30,173 nt of DNA. Origin: Nemertoderma westbladi. Lineage: Eukaryota; Xenacoelomorpha; Nemertodermatida; Nemertodermatidae. Below the pieces are notes generated by a model that worked only from the letters and a program-made list of their open reading frames with translations, did no database searches and was not told the DNA's origin. The first letter of the stretch is position 1, and each line of letters opens with the position of its first letter. Both the position numbers and the translations under genes were made by a program. The DNA is taken from positions 1 to 30,173 of the forward strand of contig JAUCBJ010006419.1 of the NCBI GenBank assembly GCA_032718475.1. The letters run 5' to 3'. Below, in pieces: positions 8,369-18,435 of the stretch.

Positions 8369-8693
8369 GAATTCATTTTTTCCGCTCCATTTTGCTATAG
8401 AGTTGGATCATCCTTAGTCCTGTTTAATTACTTATAATTTAAATATTAAATATTCTTAACATTCATTGTAACTATACGCAGGGCCTAATATAATACTCCC
8501 AGCACTAAAAAAACTAATGTCCCTAGATGTGCGCAAGGGACAGTATTTAGAATGGTGTGTTTTCGTCAATATGTAAAAATTTTCTTAATGTCCATTGCAA
8601 CTACATAACGTATGGCTCGCAGAAAAACAATACAAAAACTAATGTTCCCAGATATGCGCAAAGGGACAATAGGCCTATTAAGATTGGTGTGTT

Positions 8694-9849
8694 TGTAAAA
8701 GCTTTTGCGGACATAAAAAGTCATTTTTACGCAATGCGCAGAATACTCTAAAATAGCGCTAAAATTATTCAACTACGCGTCGGAAAGAAGTTAGAACCAA
8801 GATGACCAAATCTGTCAGCTGATTCTTTGTGGACGTGGAACTCTCTTTGTTCAGGTTCAGCCAATCAGAACAATCTTCACTGTCAGGCCAACAGAGACCT
8901 ACCTGAGAAACTAGCGCAATGCATTATGGTTATCGTTTTTCTGAGAATTCGATTCATCTCAGAATTCTGTGCTTCTGTGCGGAAGTTTCAGACTTTGGCC
9001 CAAAGAACATCTGATGGCCTTAGTTATAAGAACGTAAATCTATTAACATCGTCACTCTCTGAATCACCGCATCACACCACAACTCATATAACTGAACATG
9101 CGGCAATAACTTACTTACTTATCACCTTGACTTATTTCATATGACTGAACACATACTGACTGTTCACCGCACTGTTTTAATGCTGTTTTATATTGTGTTA
9201 ATCTGTATATATTAATGGATGTTATATTTGGAGAATACCAATAAATAACCGTAAACCCCTCGACTTTCTTGATTACTGAGGTAAGAGGAGAAAGGGTCTA
9301 CCGGTAGCAACCGTGACTTAAATTATAGTGGTTTTGTGTGAATTAAATGCTATTTCTTAATCCCTACGTGTGTCAGTTGCAATCCTCCTTATATATGATA
9401 TAAAATCAGTGACGGTCGGCAAAATAGTGTGAAGTAGTGTGAAGTTGTAAGAATTCGTGTGAAGGTTAATAAAGCATCTCCTAAAGAATGCGCTATTTAC
9501 GAAACTTTGTGGCCATCTAGTTGTGATTAGTGTAAGTCATAACTCTGTTTTTATACTTAAAGCTCCACGTCCTAAAGGAACTGTTAATATTTCCCCAAAA
9601 GTAAATATAGCTGTCAGAGATTATATAGTAGTGATCAATCAAATAATACAATAGTAGTCTACACCGCAATACTTCTTAGGGAACCCGAATGCAGTCATCC
9701 CACACTGTGGGTCATACGCCGCGCACGGACTGGCTTTGGCAGATGTAACTTCAGTACACCAGGTAATTGGTAGGGCTAAAGTCGATTCATAATCACAAGG
9801 ACAATTAAGATTGGCATGTTAAACTGCTAAAGGTCTGAAAGCACGAACA
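8694..9849 (+). repeat. 5' LTR (copy A), 1156 bp
   Basis: It starts TGTAAAAGC and ends GCACGAACA. It is similar along its length to copy B (10343-11436) and, over its last 362 bp, to the 3' LTR. Visible signals: an NF-Y-like CCAATCAG near 8861, a TATA-like TTATAAGA near 9024, AATAAA at 9240-9245, and a consensus-perfect splice donor GAG|GTAAGA at 9278-9286. This order fits a U3-R-U5 layout with transcription starting near 9050. Small ORFs inside it are not conserved with copy B and are not called. Confidence 0.82.
9281..9286 (+). promoter_or_regulatory. Candidate splice donor in LTR (conserved in copy B)
   Basis: GAG|GTAAGA in copy A (GT at 9281-9282) and AAG|GTAAGA in copy B (GT at 10865-10866) both fit the 5' splice-site consensus. 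They lie ~40 bp after the poly(A)-signal position, i.e. in the transcribed leader. The leader runs over 3 kb before the first ORF, so splicing out of it, or to downstream ORFs, is plausible. Inference only. Confidence 0.4.
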
Positions 9850-10028
9850 TTAATATATTTCATTCTTTATTGCGCAGTAGGCAATAAATATATTTTGTCT
9901 AATGTTCTGGTAAGAACATTAATAGACTTAATTCTTTATTGCGCAGTAGGCAATAAATATATTTTGTCTAATGTTCTGGTAAGAACATTAATAGATTTCA
10001 GTTTCTTTATTGCCCAGTAGGCAATAAA
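9846..10028 (+). repeat. 69-bp tandem repeat (2.6 units), each with two hairpins, abutting the 5' LTR
   Basis: Units start at 9846, 9915 and 9984. Each contains the 8-bp inverted repeat TTTATTGC...GCAATAAA around GCAGTAG; the junction between units forms a second one, TAATGTTC...GAACATTA. The first unit begins with the last bases of the LTR (AACA), so the array overlaps the LTR boundary. I see no obvious primer-binding site (TGG...) directly after this LTR. Confidence 0.8.
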
Positions 10029-10342
10029 GTCGAACGTACCGGTCGGACGGTAAACTGTAGGCCTAGTAACCCGAACTGGTTCTTATCTACCCAGTATTAT
10101 TTCGATTGTGATATATTGTATATTAGTAGGCTGTTTAAGAGAGTAGGGCCTGTACACCCCTTATTTCTTTTAGAGCTTACTTATTTCTGTCAGTTTTATT
10201 TATCTGTAAGTGTAATATTGAGCAGAAGGCGTGTAAGCCTGCTCAGATTGTATAAATAATTTATAGGCCGAATTGTTGTCTAGCTGTTGTTAGGTCTGAG
10301 GAGATTGCAGTGTATGTGAAGTGTCTGTCCGATAAAGTGCCA
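10029..10342. other. Non-coding leader segment between repeat array and LTR copy B
   Basis: About 310 bases without ORF or recognised motif. It belongs to the internal region if copy A is the true 5' LTR. Confidence 0.4.
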
Positions 10343-11436
10343 TGTAAAAGCTTTTGCGGACATAACGAGTCATTTTTACGCAATGCGCAGAATACTCTAA
10401 AATAGCCCTAAATTTATCCAACTACGGGATGGGAAGGAATCAGAGCCCAGATGACGAAATCTATCAGCTGATTCTTTGTGGATATCTTTGTTCTGCCATT
10501 CAGCCAATCAGAGCGATTTTCCCCTTATGTCGACAGAGGCCTATGGAAACTCGCGCAACGCATTACGGTCTTTGTTTACCTTTTTTCTGAGCACCAGAAC
10601 CGGCTCGGAATCTTCTGTACTTCTGTGTAGAAGTTTCAGACTTTGGCCTAAACATCAGATGGCTTTGATTATAAGAGCGTAAAACTATTAACATCAGAAC
10701 ACATATTTCATACAACATTTCATGCATTATGTAACACATACTGACTGTTCACCGCATTATTTTACTTCTGTTATTAATTGTTGTTATATTAATGAATATT
10801 GTTGTTATATTTGGAGAATACCGATAAATAATCATGAAACCCCCAATCTTCTTGATTACTGAAGGTAAGAGGAACAGGTTTACCGGTAGCAACTGCGACT
10901 TAAATTATAGTGGTTTTTGTGTGAATTAAATGTTATTTAATCCCTACATGTGTCAGTTGCGATCCTCCTTATATATGATCAAATTCAGTGACGGTCGGCA
11001 GATCATTGCAGGGTAGTGTGAAGTAGTGTGAAGTCGTGTGAAGTAGTGTGAAGGTTAATAAAGCATCTCCATAAGAATGCGCTATTTACGAAACTCTGTG
11101 GCCATCTAGTTGTGATTAGTATAAGTCATAACTCTGTTTTTATACTTAAAGTGCCACATCCTAAAGGAACTGTTAATATTTCCCCGAAAGTAAATATATT
11201 GTCAGAGATTATATAGTAATGATCAATCGAATAATACAGTAGGTCTACACCGCAATCACTCTCAAGGAATCAGAATCTAGTCTCCCAAAACCTTGGGTGA
11301 ATGATCGCGCACAGACTGGCTTCGGCTGATGTAACTTCAGTACAATAGGTAATTGATATAGGCCAAAGTCGATTTATAAACAAGAGGACAACTAAAATTG
11401 GCAGGTTAAACTGCTAAAGGTCTAAAAGCGCGAACA
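10343..11436 (+). repeat. LTR copy B, 1094 bp, probably a nested solo LTR
   Basis: It starts TGTAAAAGC and ends GCGCGAACA, and aligns with copy A along its whole length (CCAATCAG near 10504, TTATAAGA near 10668, splice donor at 10865). It is clearly more diverged from copies A and C than those are from each other. It is flanked by TGCCA (10338-10342) and TGCTA (11437-11441), a one-mismatch 5-bp duplication, as for an older independent insertion reduced to a solo LTR. Alternatively it could be the original 5' LTR of the gag-pol element; a TGGAGGCATCC string 19 nt downstream could be read as a displaced primer-binding site. Confidence 0.7.
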
Positions 11437-12863
11437 TGCTAGGTGCTAGGTGCTAGGTGGAGGCATCCAATGCTGTAAGGTAAATCCTCCATGAAAGAAT
11501 AAGTAGTACTACGTAGTTAGAATGCCTACTAACTAACCATTTCAGAGCTTGCATATACTGTAGTTTATTTAGGCTTGACAGTAGTCTGCCAGCATTTGGT
11601 CTGTGTTTTATTTAAATAGTCTGTACAGGTAGCGTAATATTTATTATTCAGAGTTTATGCAAGTATTCACAACCTTCAATTCCCCAAGTTTATCCCTTAC
11701 AGTAATTGTGCTTGTTATGCATATCGTTATAGTTAAATTAACCCCGGTACTACTTAGGGCTGCTTGGCGTAGGTAAAGACTGATGATTTTGTGCTCCAGT
11801 CACTCCAGCAGATACCGTGGTTCTTTTGGCTGTTCACGTATATTTAACTGCTAGTTATTTGTTGTATAAGTACTTGTACCTAATTTAGGGTTTAGAGTAC
11901 AGTGCTTTCCTGAAAGTAATTTAGTGTGTAGGCAGTATATTTGTGTTGTAACGTTGTTAATAGGTCCGTTAGCTCTGGTTGGCTTCGATAAGTAACCTCT
12001 AGGTATAGGACACTCCGGGTACATAACGTAGTGCTTATAGTTTAAGACTATAAGCCGCCAGACGGTGGCATTTCCTTATCTGGACAATGCAACATACTTA
12101 CTACTACTTTATTGGTTTCGAATACCGTAATTTCCTGTCAGTTTGTAAGAACCAGAAATTCTAACTCCTTGTTAGTCTGGTTCGTAGATTTCTTGTTAAA
12201 TTACCCTAAAAAATTGTACATGTAACTTGTTTATTGTTTATTTAGAGATTGTGTAATCTCAACCCGATACGTAAGTAATTTGTAGTGATAAGAAACTTAG
12301 TTAAGTAGAATTATCAGTATTAGTGTCTAATAAGTAGCACTCCACTGAAAGCGATCAGCTTCTGTGTAGTGACTTCTTACTCAGAAATAAAAACATTTAT
12401 TTCAAATATTGTCAAACCCATTACGGGTATATATATATATATATATATATATTTATAAATCAATCAATCAGATTTATAAAATAGTGCCTGTTATACATCA
12501 ATTAGGTCTTAATATCAGTTGAACTACCGCTTAATATCAGTGATAAAGTAAAGGGAACTAATCCCTAAATTTCAGAAAATCAGTTATTATTCAATAATTG
12601 ACATTACCGGTATTTACGGTAAGCTTATTATAATTTATATAATTTAGGCTGAACTTATATACCGGTATTCTGTGACTAATCCTAGTCTGTATTAATACTT
12701 ATATATATATTATAAGTGTATACCGGTATTCTAGTATTAAATATATACCACGTTACATTGAGTAGCGATATCGGTAACTACTAGACTGACAGTTGATACT
12801 GAATTCCTATAGACTTGCTTTAACTGTCATTATAGTAGTAGGCATTCAACTGTAAAATAAATT
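11437..12863. other. Long non-coding leader of the retroelement
   Basis: There is no ORF of note in these 1.4 kb. Right after LTR B a heptamer (TGCTAGG) occurs three times (11437-11457). An (AT)n microsatellite lies at about 12429-12451. ACCGGTATT occurs three times at roughly 55-60-bp spacing (near 12607, 12661, 12722). A pyrimidine-rich stretch ending TTATAG just before 12835 could serve as a splice acceptor for the first ORF at 12864. Confidence 0.5.
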
Positions 12864-13715
12864 ATGTCTGACATAAAGCCAACACTGCCAGATAGTCTCT
12901 TAGAAAGAACGATCTGTGACCCAGATCAAAGTATAGAACATCTCAGACCAAAGTTTTATTCCCCTGCTACTGTAAGAAAGGTTATCCCTGCAGTAGTGGT
13001 ATCGGACCCAAGGCTATTAAAGCACCATAGGTCTATTATAGGTACTAGGGCGCAAGTTAAGCGAGACCAAGAGATGGCTGCCAAACAACAACAGTACCCG
13101 AACCGAGAACTTATTTCCCAACTGCGTAGCAACTCTAGTTCCGACACTGAAGTGTTACCACCCGAGATCGGAGCAAGGATGGAAGAAGAGGTTTATCCAG
13201 ACCCACTTCTAATTCTTCCTGGGGCTGTACTCACTAGAGTACTTATAGCTGTGGAGGAACATCACGCGGATTGGATGAGAAATAAGAGATCGACCAGGGA
13301 CAGTTATGCGGGATACTCGATGGAAGAACTAAGGTCTATTGTAGAGATGCAATGGAACTTCCCCGGACCCAGACTCCCGTTTAACTTATCAGAAGCTGCC
13401 TGGGAAGACCTATACCGAATGGGGGTAGTAAGGGACACCCGAGATCCCGCTGTATGGAAGAGGTCAGCAGCAGGATATGTCCAGGGATTCTTCAACTCCT
13501 TGGAACGATTAAAAGAACAATTATTTCAACAACCACAAGGACCTCAAGAGCATGGAGAGCTGCTTTATCAAGTGAGAGAACGTATTTTGCGGATCAGATT
13601 AATCCTTTCAGCCTTTGAAGAGGCCTCGAAGAGAAGCCAAGACACCTCGTTGCAAGTGGCTGTAAAGATTTGGTTCCAACGAGTGAATGTTAAAGTCCAG
13701 GGAACGACACAATGA
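12864..13715 (+). CDS. Unknown protein ORF-A of retroelement, 283 aa
   Basis: An ATG at 12864 opens an intact 283-codon ORF. The protein is charged and probably helical, with no Cys cluster, signal peptide or membrane helix. Residues ~85-110 are Ser/Glu-rich and low in complexity; about 195-250 reads as an amphipathic helical region. I do not recognise a domain. Its stop overlaps the next start as ATGA (13712-13715), suggesting coupled translation of the two. Its place upstream of a DUF1759-type gag is unlike ordinary BEL/Pao elements, where gag opens the coding region. It could be an additional structural (Gag N-terminal) protein or a captured gene. Confidence 0.6.
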   Translation: MSDIKPTLPDSLLERTICDPDQSIEHLRPKFYSPATVRKVIPAVVVSDPRLLKHHRSIIGTRAQVKRDQEMAAKQQQYPNRELISQLRSNSSSDTEVLPPEIGARMEEEVYPDPLLILPGAVLTRVLIAVEEHHADWMRNKRSTRDSYAGYSMEELRSIVEMQWNFPGPRLPFNLSEAAWEDLYRMGVVRDTRDPAVWKRSAAGYVQGFFNSLERLKEQLFQQPQGPQEHGELLYQVRERILRIRLILSAFEEASKRSQDTSLQVAVKIWFQRVNVKVQGTTQ

Positions 13716-15191
13716 AGGTTCAGCTAACTGAATGCATAACCCACGGAGAGTCAACAGATGCCACCTTTTCTCATGTGGAAGGCGAAGCGATATCCGGAAA
13801 ACCTCAGAAGAACGATGCTATTGACATCTATCTGTCGGATTATCAACGATTTATAGGTGACAAACAGCTAAGGAGACGTCTAGCTGGACTTCACCCCAAT
13901 AGTGAGGGAGCCAAATTTGTTTTGGACTCTTTAGATGCGGAAATATTAGCTGCGGAGCAGGCCAAATTTGATGAAAGCATTCTCATCGCAATGGACCAAG
14001 AAGAACAACTAAAGAAAAAACAAATAGAAGACCGAAAGGTAGCAGCGGCAGCGGCAGCGGCAGCGACAGAAGCTGAAAGAAAAGAGGCAGCGGCAGCAGC
14101 AGCAGCAGAAGCTGAAAGAAAAGCGGAAGTGGCAGCGGCAGAAGCTAAAAGAAAAGCAGCAGCGGCAGAAGCTGAAAGAAAAGCGGCAGCAGCAGCGGCA
14201 GTGGCAGAAGCAGAACGGGCGGGCATCTGAAGCAACGGCCCAACTAGAGTTGGAGAACCTCCAGGCGAAACAAGATTACTTAAATAAACAAAGAGCAGCT
14301 ACTCAGATGAAATTACTGAGTCAATCTACTCCCAGAAGACAGGGATTTATCTCCTCGGATGAAGGTGATGTAGAAGATGATGTAGAATCAAGCGGATGTA
14401 GAAGAGCGCCACACCGGCATAAGTTACCTAACTTACCCCCTGCGGTGAGAAGGGAGCTAGCTAATGTAGACTTAAGTTATCAAGAACCAACAGCCCAAAT
14501 TATTAGAGTAGAAAGACTTCCTACTATAGTAGGAGAGCCAGAAATAATAAGGCCTGTTAGCGAAGCCACTCCCTTGATAGAGACCCCTTTGCTCCAAGAA
14601 CCTAACTCTAACTTCCCTTTGCACAGTACCAAACTACCTGTGCCCATTAGACAACTACCGGAATCCCAAACCGTCCTGGACGCCGAGCAAGACATTATAA
14701 ACAAATTGTCTCCCTTCGTCCCAATGCGCCATCCCGCTACTACGTTGGCGACTCCCGCCTCCGCGGTTGAGTGGATGGATGAGGGACGACGGGGGGTGGA
14801 GCAGTTGCTCGGACAACTCAAAGACCACAAAGAGAGGTCTTCCAAACAAGTCCGAGAATTGGAAGGAACTGTTCAGCTGTTAAAGGGAACAGTAAGAGAG
14901 AGTAGGTTAGAGTTGCAAGAAGTGCAGCAAAATATCGCTCTAGAACGCAATAAATTAGTAAATATACAAATGGGTATACCACCACCGCCTGTAACAATGT
15001 GTCAGCCCATTAGGTCTGAAGTATTTCATGCGCAAGGTGTAGAGCCTACACGCATCTATATTGCTAGCAAAGTAGAGACTCCTATAGTAAACCCTATTAA
15101 GGGTATTAATAAGCCTGTTGATAATGATATCCCCTACAGATCTGATATTAATCCGAGAAATTTATATACCGATAAATTCAATATTAAATAA
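13712..15191 (+). pseudogene. Unknown coiled-coil / Ala-rich protein ORF-B, ~490 aa, one frameshift
   Basis: An ATG at 13712 (overlapping the stop of ORF-A) reads to a TGA at 14228-14230. A second frame without ATG continues the same Ala/Glu/Arg helix from about 14217 to a TAA at 15189-15191. The sense of the sequence carries across the break, so I regard it as one gene with a single shift near 14216-14228. Residues about 110-170 are repeats of AEAERKAA with long Ala runs, like a single long helix; the second part has a hydrophilic, Pro-rich middle (with LPNLPPAV) and another coiled coil (ELEGTVQLLKGTVRESRLEL). No family recognised. The gag start follows the stop by 4 nt. Confidence 0.55.
14040..14220 (+). 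repeat. Degenerate GCAGCGGCAGAAGCTGAAAG-type coding repeat
   Basis: Four or so imperfect units (33-51 bp) encode an Ala-rich Glu-Arg-Lys helix. Such tracts expand and contract easily, and the frameshift of ORF-B lies at their 3' end. Confidence 0.7.
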
Positions 15192-15195
15192 TACG

Positions 15196-15848
15196 ATGGC
15201 TCAAGAAAGTTTTACACGTCAGATGGCTAGAACTGAAGCCTGTCAAGCGGTAAAGGTGGGAGATGTTGTTAAATTCAATGGAGATGAGATGAAATGGTTA
15301 CCGTTTAATGAATATTACAAAGATAACATACAGAACTCCGTACTATCTAACAGAGAGAAACTACGATTTCTTATCGAGTGCTTAGAAGGACCTCCCAAGT
15401 TAATGGCGTTAAAGTTTATTGGACATCCGGACAGATTGAGACAAGTTTGGGATACACTAAACATCAGGTATGGTAACAGGACTAACATAGCTAGGTATCT
15501 GTATGCGAAATTAATGGCGCCCAGAAAGTTTCTTAGCAGTGGGATTATAGAGTTTTCCGATGAGATTCAGGAGATCTGTAGACAGCTAGACTGGTTAGGT
15601 AAGTCTCAGGAATACCAGAGTTCTATGGTTATTGGAGCCTAGCATCAACTTTGCCAAAGGGTGGAGTAGCTACTCGCTGGGACAAAAAGGTTCTCTATCT
15701 GATGGACCAACAACAAAGATACCCTACCATGGCTGATCTCATGTTGTTCTTAAATGGAGAGGTAAGATTACAGCTCCTGAAACAGTCTAGAGAGAAGACA
15801 CCTGAAAGTAAGGTAAGTGAAAAACAGGACAAACTAGGAGAAAAGTAA
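15196..15848 (+). pseudogene. gag: BEL/Pao Gag (DUF1759-like), frameshifted
   Basis: An ATG at 15196 starts a frame (to 15642) with the DUF1759-type pattern: VVKFNGDEMKWLPF, then KLRFLIECLEGPPKLMA, then W-D-x-L-x-x-R-Y-G and an Asp-x-L motif. It shifts frame near 15620-15640 and goes on to a TAA at 15848 with WDKKVLYL...PTMADLMLFL, the next conserved stretch of BEL Gag. Gag forms the retroelement particle. The frame is again lost before the zinc-knuckle part. Confident as BEL/Pao lineage. Confidence 0.8.
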
Positions 15849-15853
15849 CACCA

Positions 15854-16432
15854 GTGTGTTATACAGACAATTGCGAAAGCCAAACGTCCTATGATGATAA
15901 CAGCGGCAAAGACACCGAAAGATCTCATTATGTCAACAAAATTAGGAACGACATAAGTAAATCTAAGTCTCGAACCAGTGACAGGAGAGAACAGCGAATA
16001 ACTCACCCTACGTCTCCTAAGAGAATTCATGGATGGAAGCCCGAAGAAAGAGCTAGCGTACACAACACGACGCAGGTTAAGGTAATTAACATCAAACCTA
16101 AGTGTGTATTGTATGACGGGCCACATCGCTTGAGTGGGTGTGATGAATTCTTAAAGAAAACACTGAAAGATAGATGTGATGTCATGAGGGATAAGCGGTT
16201 GTGTTATATTTGCCTCAGGCGAAGACATCAATGAAAGACCTGTTACTCAGATACAAGGTGTGCTAAGTGCGGCGCGAAACATCATATCTTACTGCACACA
16301 GAATTTGATAGGACCCATATGAGTCAGGTAAGTGAGCCCAAACTACATGTCCAATTCAGTGATGTGAACGACACTGACCATAGTTCGGAGATGGAAGGAT
16401 TCTACACGGATGAATTCTCAGACGAAAATTAA
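15854..16432 (+). pseudogene. gag: BEL/Pao Gag C-terminal zinc-knuckle region, in-frame stop
   Basis: This frame carries the Cys/His array that precedes the protease in BEL elements: C-x-L-x(4)-H-x-L-x-x-C-x-x-F, then R-L-C-x-x-C-L-x(3)-H, and after an in-frame TGA (16232-16234) C-x(6)-C-x-x-C-x(3)-H-H-x-L-L-H. It ends at TAA 16430-16432. The role is nucleic-acid binding of Gag. The TGA sits between the second and third knuckles. Confidence 0.8.
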
Positions 16433-17503
16433 TCCTGTTATATGATCAACACTACCGTGTATCGAGCGCTTACGTATGAGACCGAAACATAGGGAGAAGA
16501 ACCCCGATCGTCTATTCCGGATTTACAGCCCTCTTGGAAAGAGCCAACATCATCAGTCGGTATCCGAGAATTTCCCGTAGTGCAACTGAGAGTCCATGGC
16601 ATGGGGAAGAGCTTAATAGTGAACGCCCTCCTTGACTCCGGCAGCACAGGCACATTTATCGATAAAGACCTAGCTGAAGATATCTTTGCTGGTCAACCAA
16701 TGTTCCGAACCAAACTGAACCTTTCCGGAATTATGCAGGTTTGGAAATCCACAGTAGCCACAGATTATTACGTGGGTGCGTTTTCCACTCCCCAGGATGA
16801 ATTAGGAGAACATAGCGTAAGGTCCGTCAAGATGGTGGCGATAAAGAACTTTGCTACTAGCCAAGTGGAGCCTTACAACTGGGACAAAGATCATTTTACC
16901 CAGTAATACAACATACCTAGATTCAGTACTGATTATCCAGGGGTACAGATTTTGCTCAGCCAAAATGCACACGAGGCGCTTGAGACATTAGAAAAATGGC
17001 CTGCTTGACCGCGACCACTCCAGACGTATGCGGGAAGAACAAGAGTAGGTTGGTACTTCACTGGACCTTCCCATAGGACTTTACTAGAAAGACTCCCAAG
17101 TGAACGAGTCCACCAGGTGCGTGAATGGGAGGAAAATATAAGTGAAGGTGTAATTCCAGCTGAGGAAACTCCATACTCCTCAGATAACGATGACATAAGT
17201 AACTTATATGACGAGGAAAATACCATTGATCTCCTCACTGAGAACCAAACTTGGTTAAACCAAGTCAACCTATGTAACCTTATTAGTCAACATAGCGAAC
17301 AATTGACTTATGATGATGAATTAAATGAAGCGATAGAGCAATATAATAGCAAATTACGCGCTGAACACATCGTACGATTCTTTACTCAAGAAGCTGTAGA
17401 GCTTAATTCCTACGACAAGGTGTTATCGGTCGAGGAAGAGAGTGCCAAGAAGATTCAGGAAACAACGACACGTTATCTCAAAGATGAAGGTCTTATGAGA
17501 TAG
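16433..17503 (+). pseudogene. pol: BEL/Pao aspartic protease and linker to RT, with stops
   Basis: The frame (interrupted by stops at about 16488, at 16904-16906 and at 17006-17008) contains the aspartic protease active site LLDSGSTGTF (Asp codon at 16634), as in retroviral-type proteases of BEL polyproteins, then GVQILLSQNAHEALE and VGWYFTGP (typical of the link to RT), and an acidic region with VRFFTQEAVEL. The protease would cut Gag-Pol. The stops make it non-functional. Confidence 0.78.
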
Positions 17504-18435
17504 GTCTGCCATTCCGAAGGAGAGAACCCAGCTTTATGAATAACCGACCTTTAGCGGAAAAAAGAATCGCACAATTGCATCGGGGTTTGACGGCTAACGA
17601 TCGAGCCAGGGAAATGTATAAAACCCAATTAAAGAAGTTTATAGACAAGGGATACGCGGAGTGAGTTCCGGAAGAAACACCCATAACGGAGAGAACGTAT
17701 TATTTAACACATCATTACGTTCCCAAACCCGGTAAACCAAACAAAGTCTGGGTAGTGTTTGACGGCTCCGCCCTTTATATGGGACAAGCCCTGAATTCCG
17801 AATTGTTGCCGGGACCCAACTTACTTCAATTTTGTTGGGAATATTACTACGACTGCAGCAATATTCGATCGCCTTCGCTTCGGACATCCCAGGCATGTTT
17901 CTACAAGTCAAAGCGTTAGCTAGGGATCGAGACAGTCTACGATTTCTATGGTGCCCTGAAGGAGACCTCAACCGACAACCGGTAGAGTACTGGATGACAA
18001 TCCAGGCTTTCAGGATCATCTCGAGCCCCTCGAACGCTTGTTTGGTAGTGCGTACCACTGCCGATGACAACAGAGACGCCTTCTCTAAAGCAGTTATTGA
18101 CAACATCAAACGGGATATTTACATGGATGACAATTTAAAGTTCCTCCCATCGGTGGAAGAAGCAATCGATGTTGCCAAGGGAACGGTCGAGTGCTTTCGA
18201 CGAGGTGGATTTTGTTTAACCAAATTCACTAGCAACTCCCGTGAGTTCCTGGAATCGATACCAGTAGAAGACCATGGTGTTAAAGACCAGGACCTCATTA
18301 AGGATAATCTTCCAGAAACCAAGACTCTTGGATTAAAATGGGACACGGAGAGAGACATTCTATTCTTTCAATTAAAGCAACGAGATAATCCAGTTAGAAC
18401 TAAAAAGGATTTGTCTAAGTATCCTGAGCACTTAT
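17504..18435 (+). pseudogene. pol: BEL/Pao reverse transcriptase domain, frameshifted
   Basis: RT starts in one frame (EIGLPFRRREPSF, NNRPLAEKRIAQL, an in-frame TGA at 17662-17664, YYLTHHYVPKPG, VWVVFDGSA, ELLPGPNLL) and changes frame near 17825 to ASDIPGMFLQVK and FLWCPEGD. The catalytic box YMDD is intact at 18120-18131. This is the order of motifs of the BEL/Pao RT (the family grouped with DUF1758/Peptidase A17 proteins). It would copy element RNA into DNA. It ends in another frameshift near 18435. Confidence 0.85.

Larger units (their letters stand above)
8165..8440. repeat. 276-bp palindrome (inverted repeat) with tRNA-like arms
   Basis: The left arm 8165-8309 and right arm 8310-8440 are nearly perfect reverse complements, meeting at CGGAGG|CCTCCG with no spacer. 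The outer flank begins AAATTATAAGTAATTA and the arms continue through the tRNA-like sequence. The only large difference is 14 nt present in the left arm (about 8290-8303) and missing from the right, i.e. most of the A-box region. Head-to-head fold-back duplication of a tRNA-containing segment is the simplest reading. Confidence 0.85.
8075..8693. repeat. ~130-bp tandem repeat, interrupted by two insertions
   Basis: Matching strings recur: GGACAGTATTT with AATGG.(A/G)TGTTTT near 8090 and 8540, and TTCTTAA or TTCTTAG plus a cATTGcAaCtA string at 8453, 8582 and, after the retroelement, 26631. The spacing is 129 bp between the first two. For the third it is 131 bp once the 17.9-kb element and one copy of its target duplication are removed. 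The array is thus older than both the tRNA palindrome (8165-8440) and the LTR element. Confidence 0.7.

Noticed and set aside
8827-9144. 105-codon ORF inside LTR copy A.
   Set aside because: The equivalent stretch of copy B does not keep the frame or the protein; it is LTR promoter sequence.
9846-10028. CRISPR-like array.
   Set aside because: The 69-bp units are contiguous tandem repeats without unique spacers, in an animal retroelement.
10476-10682. 68-codon ORF inside LTR copy B.
   Set aside because: Not conserved with copy A; short and within LTR.
13660-13700. VKIWFQR near the end of ORF-A resembles homeodomain helix 3.
   Set aside because: The Asn-Arg-Arg that follows in homeodomains is absent and nothing upstream looks like helices 1 and 2; taken as coincidence.
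13891-14235. Ala/Ser-rich minus-strand ORF.
   Set aside because: Antisense shadow of the Ala-rich repeat of ORF-B.
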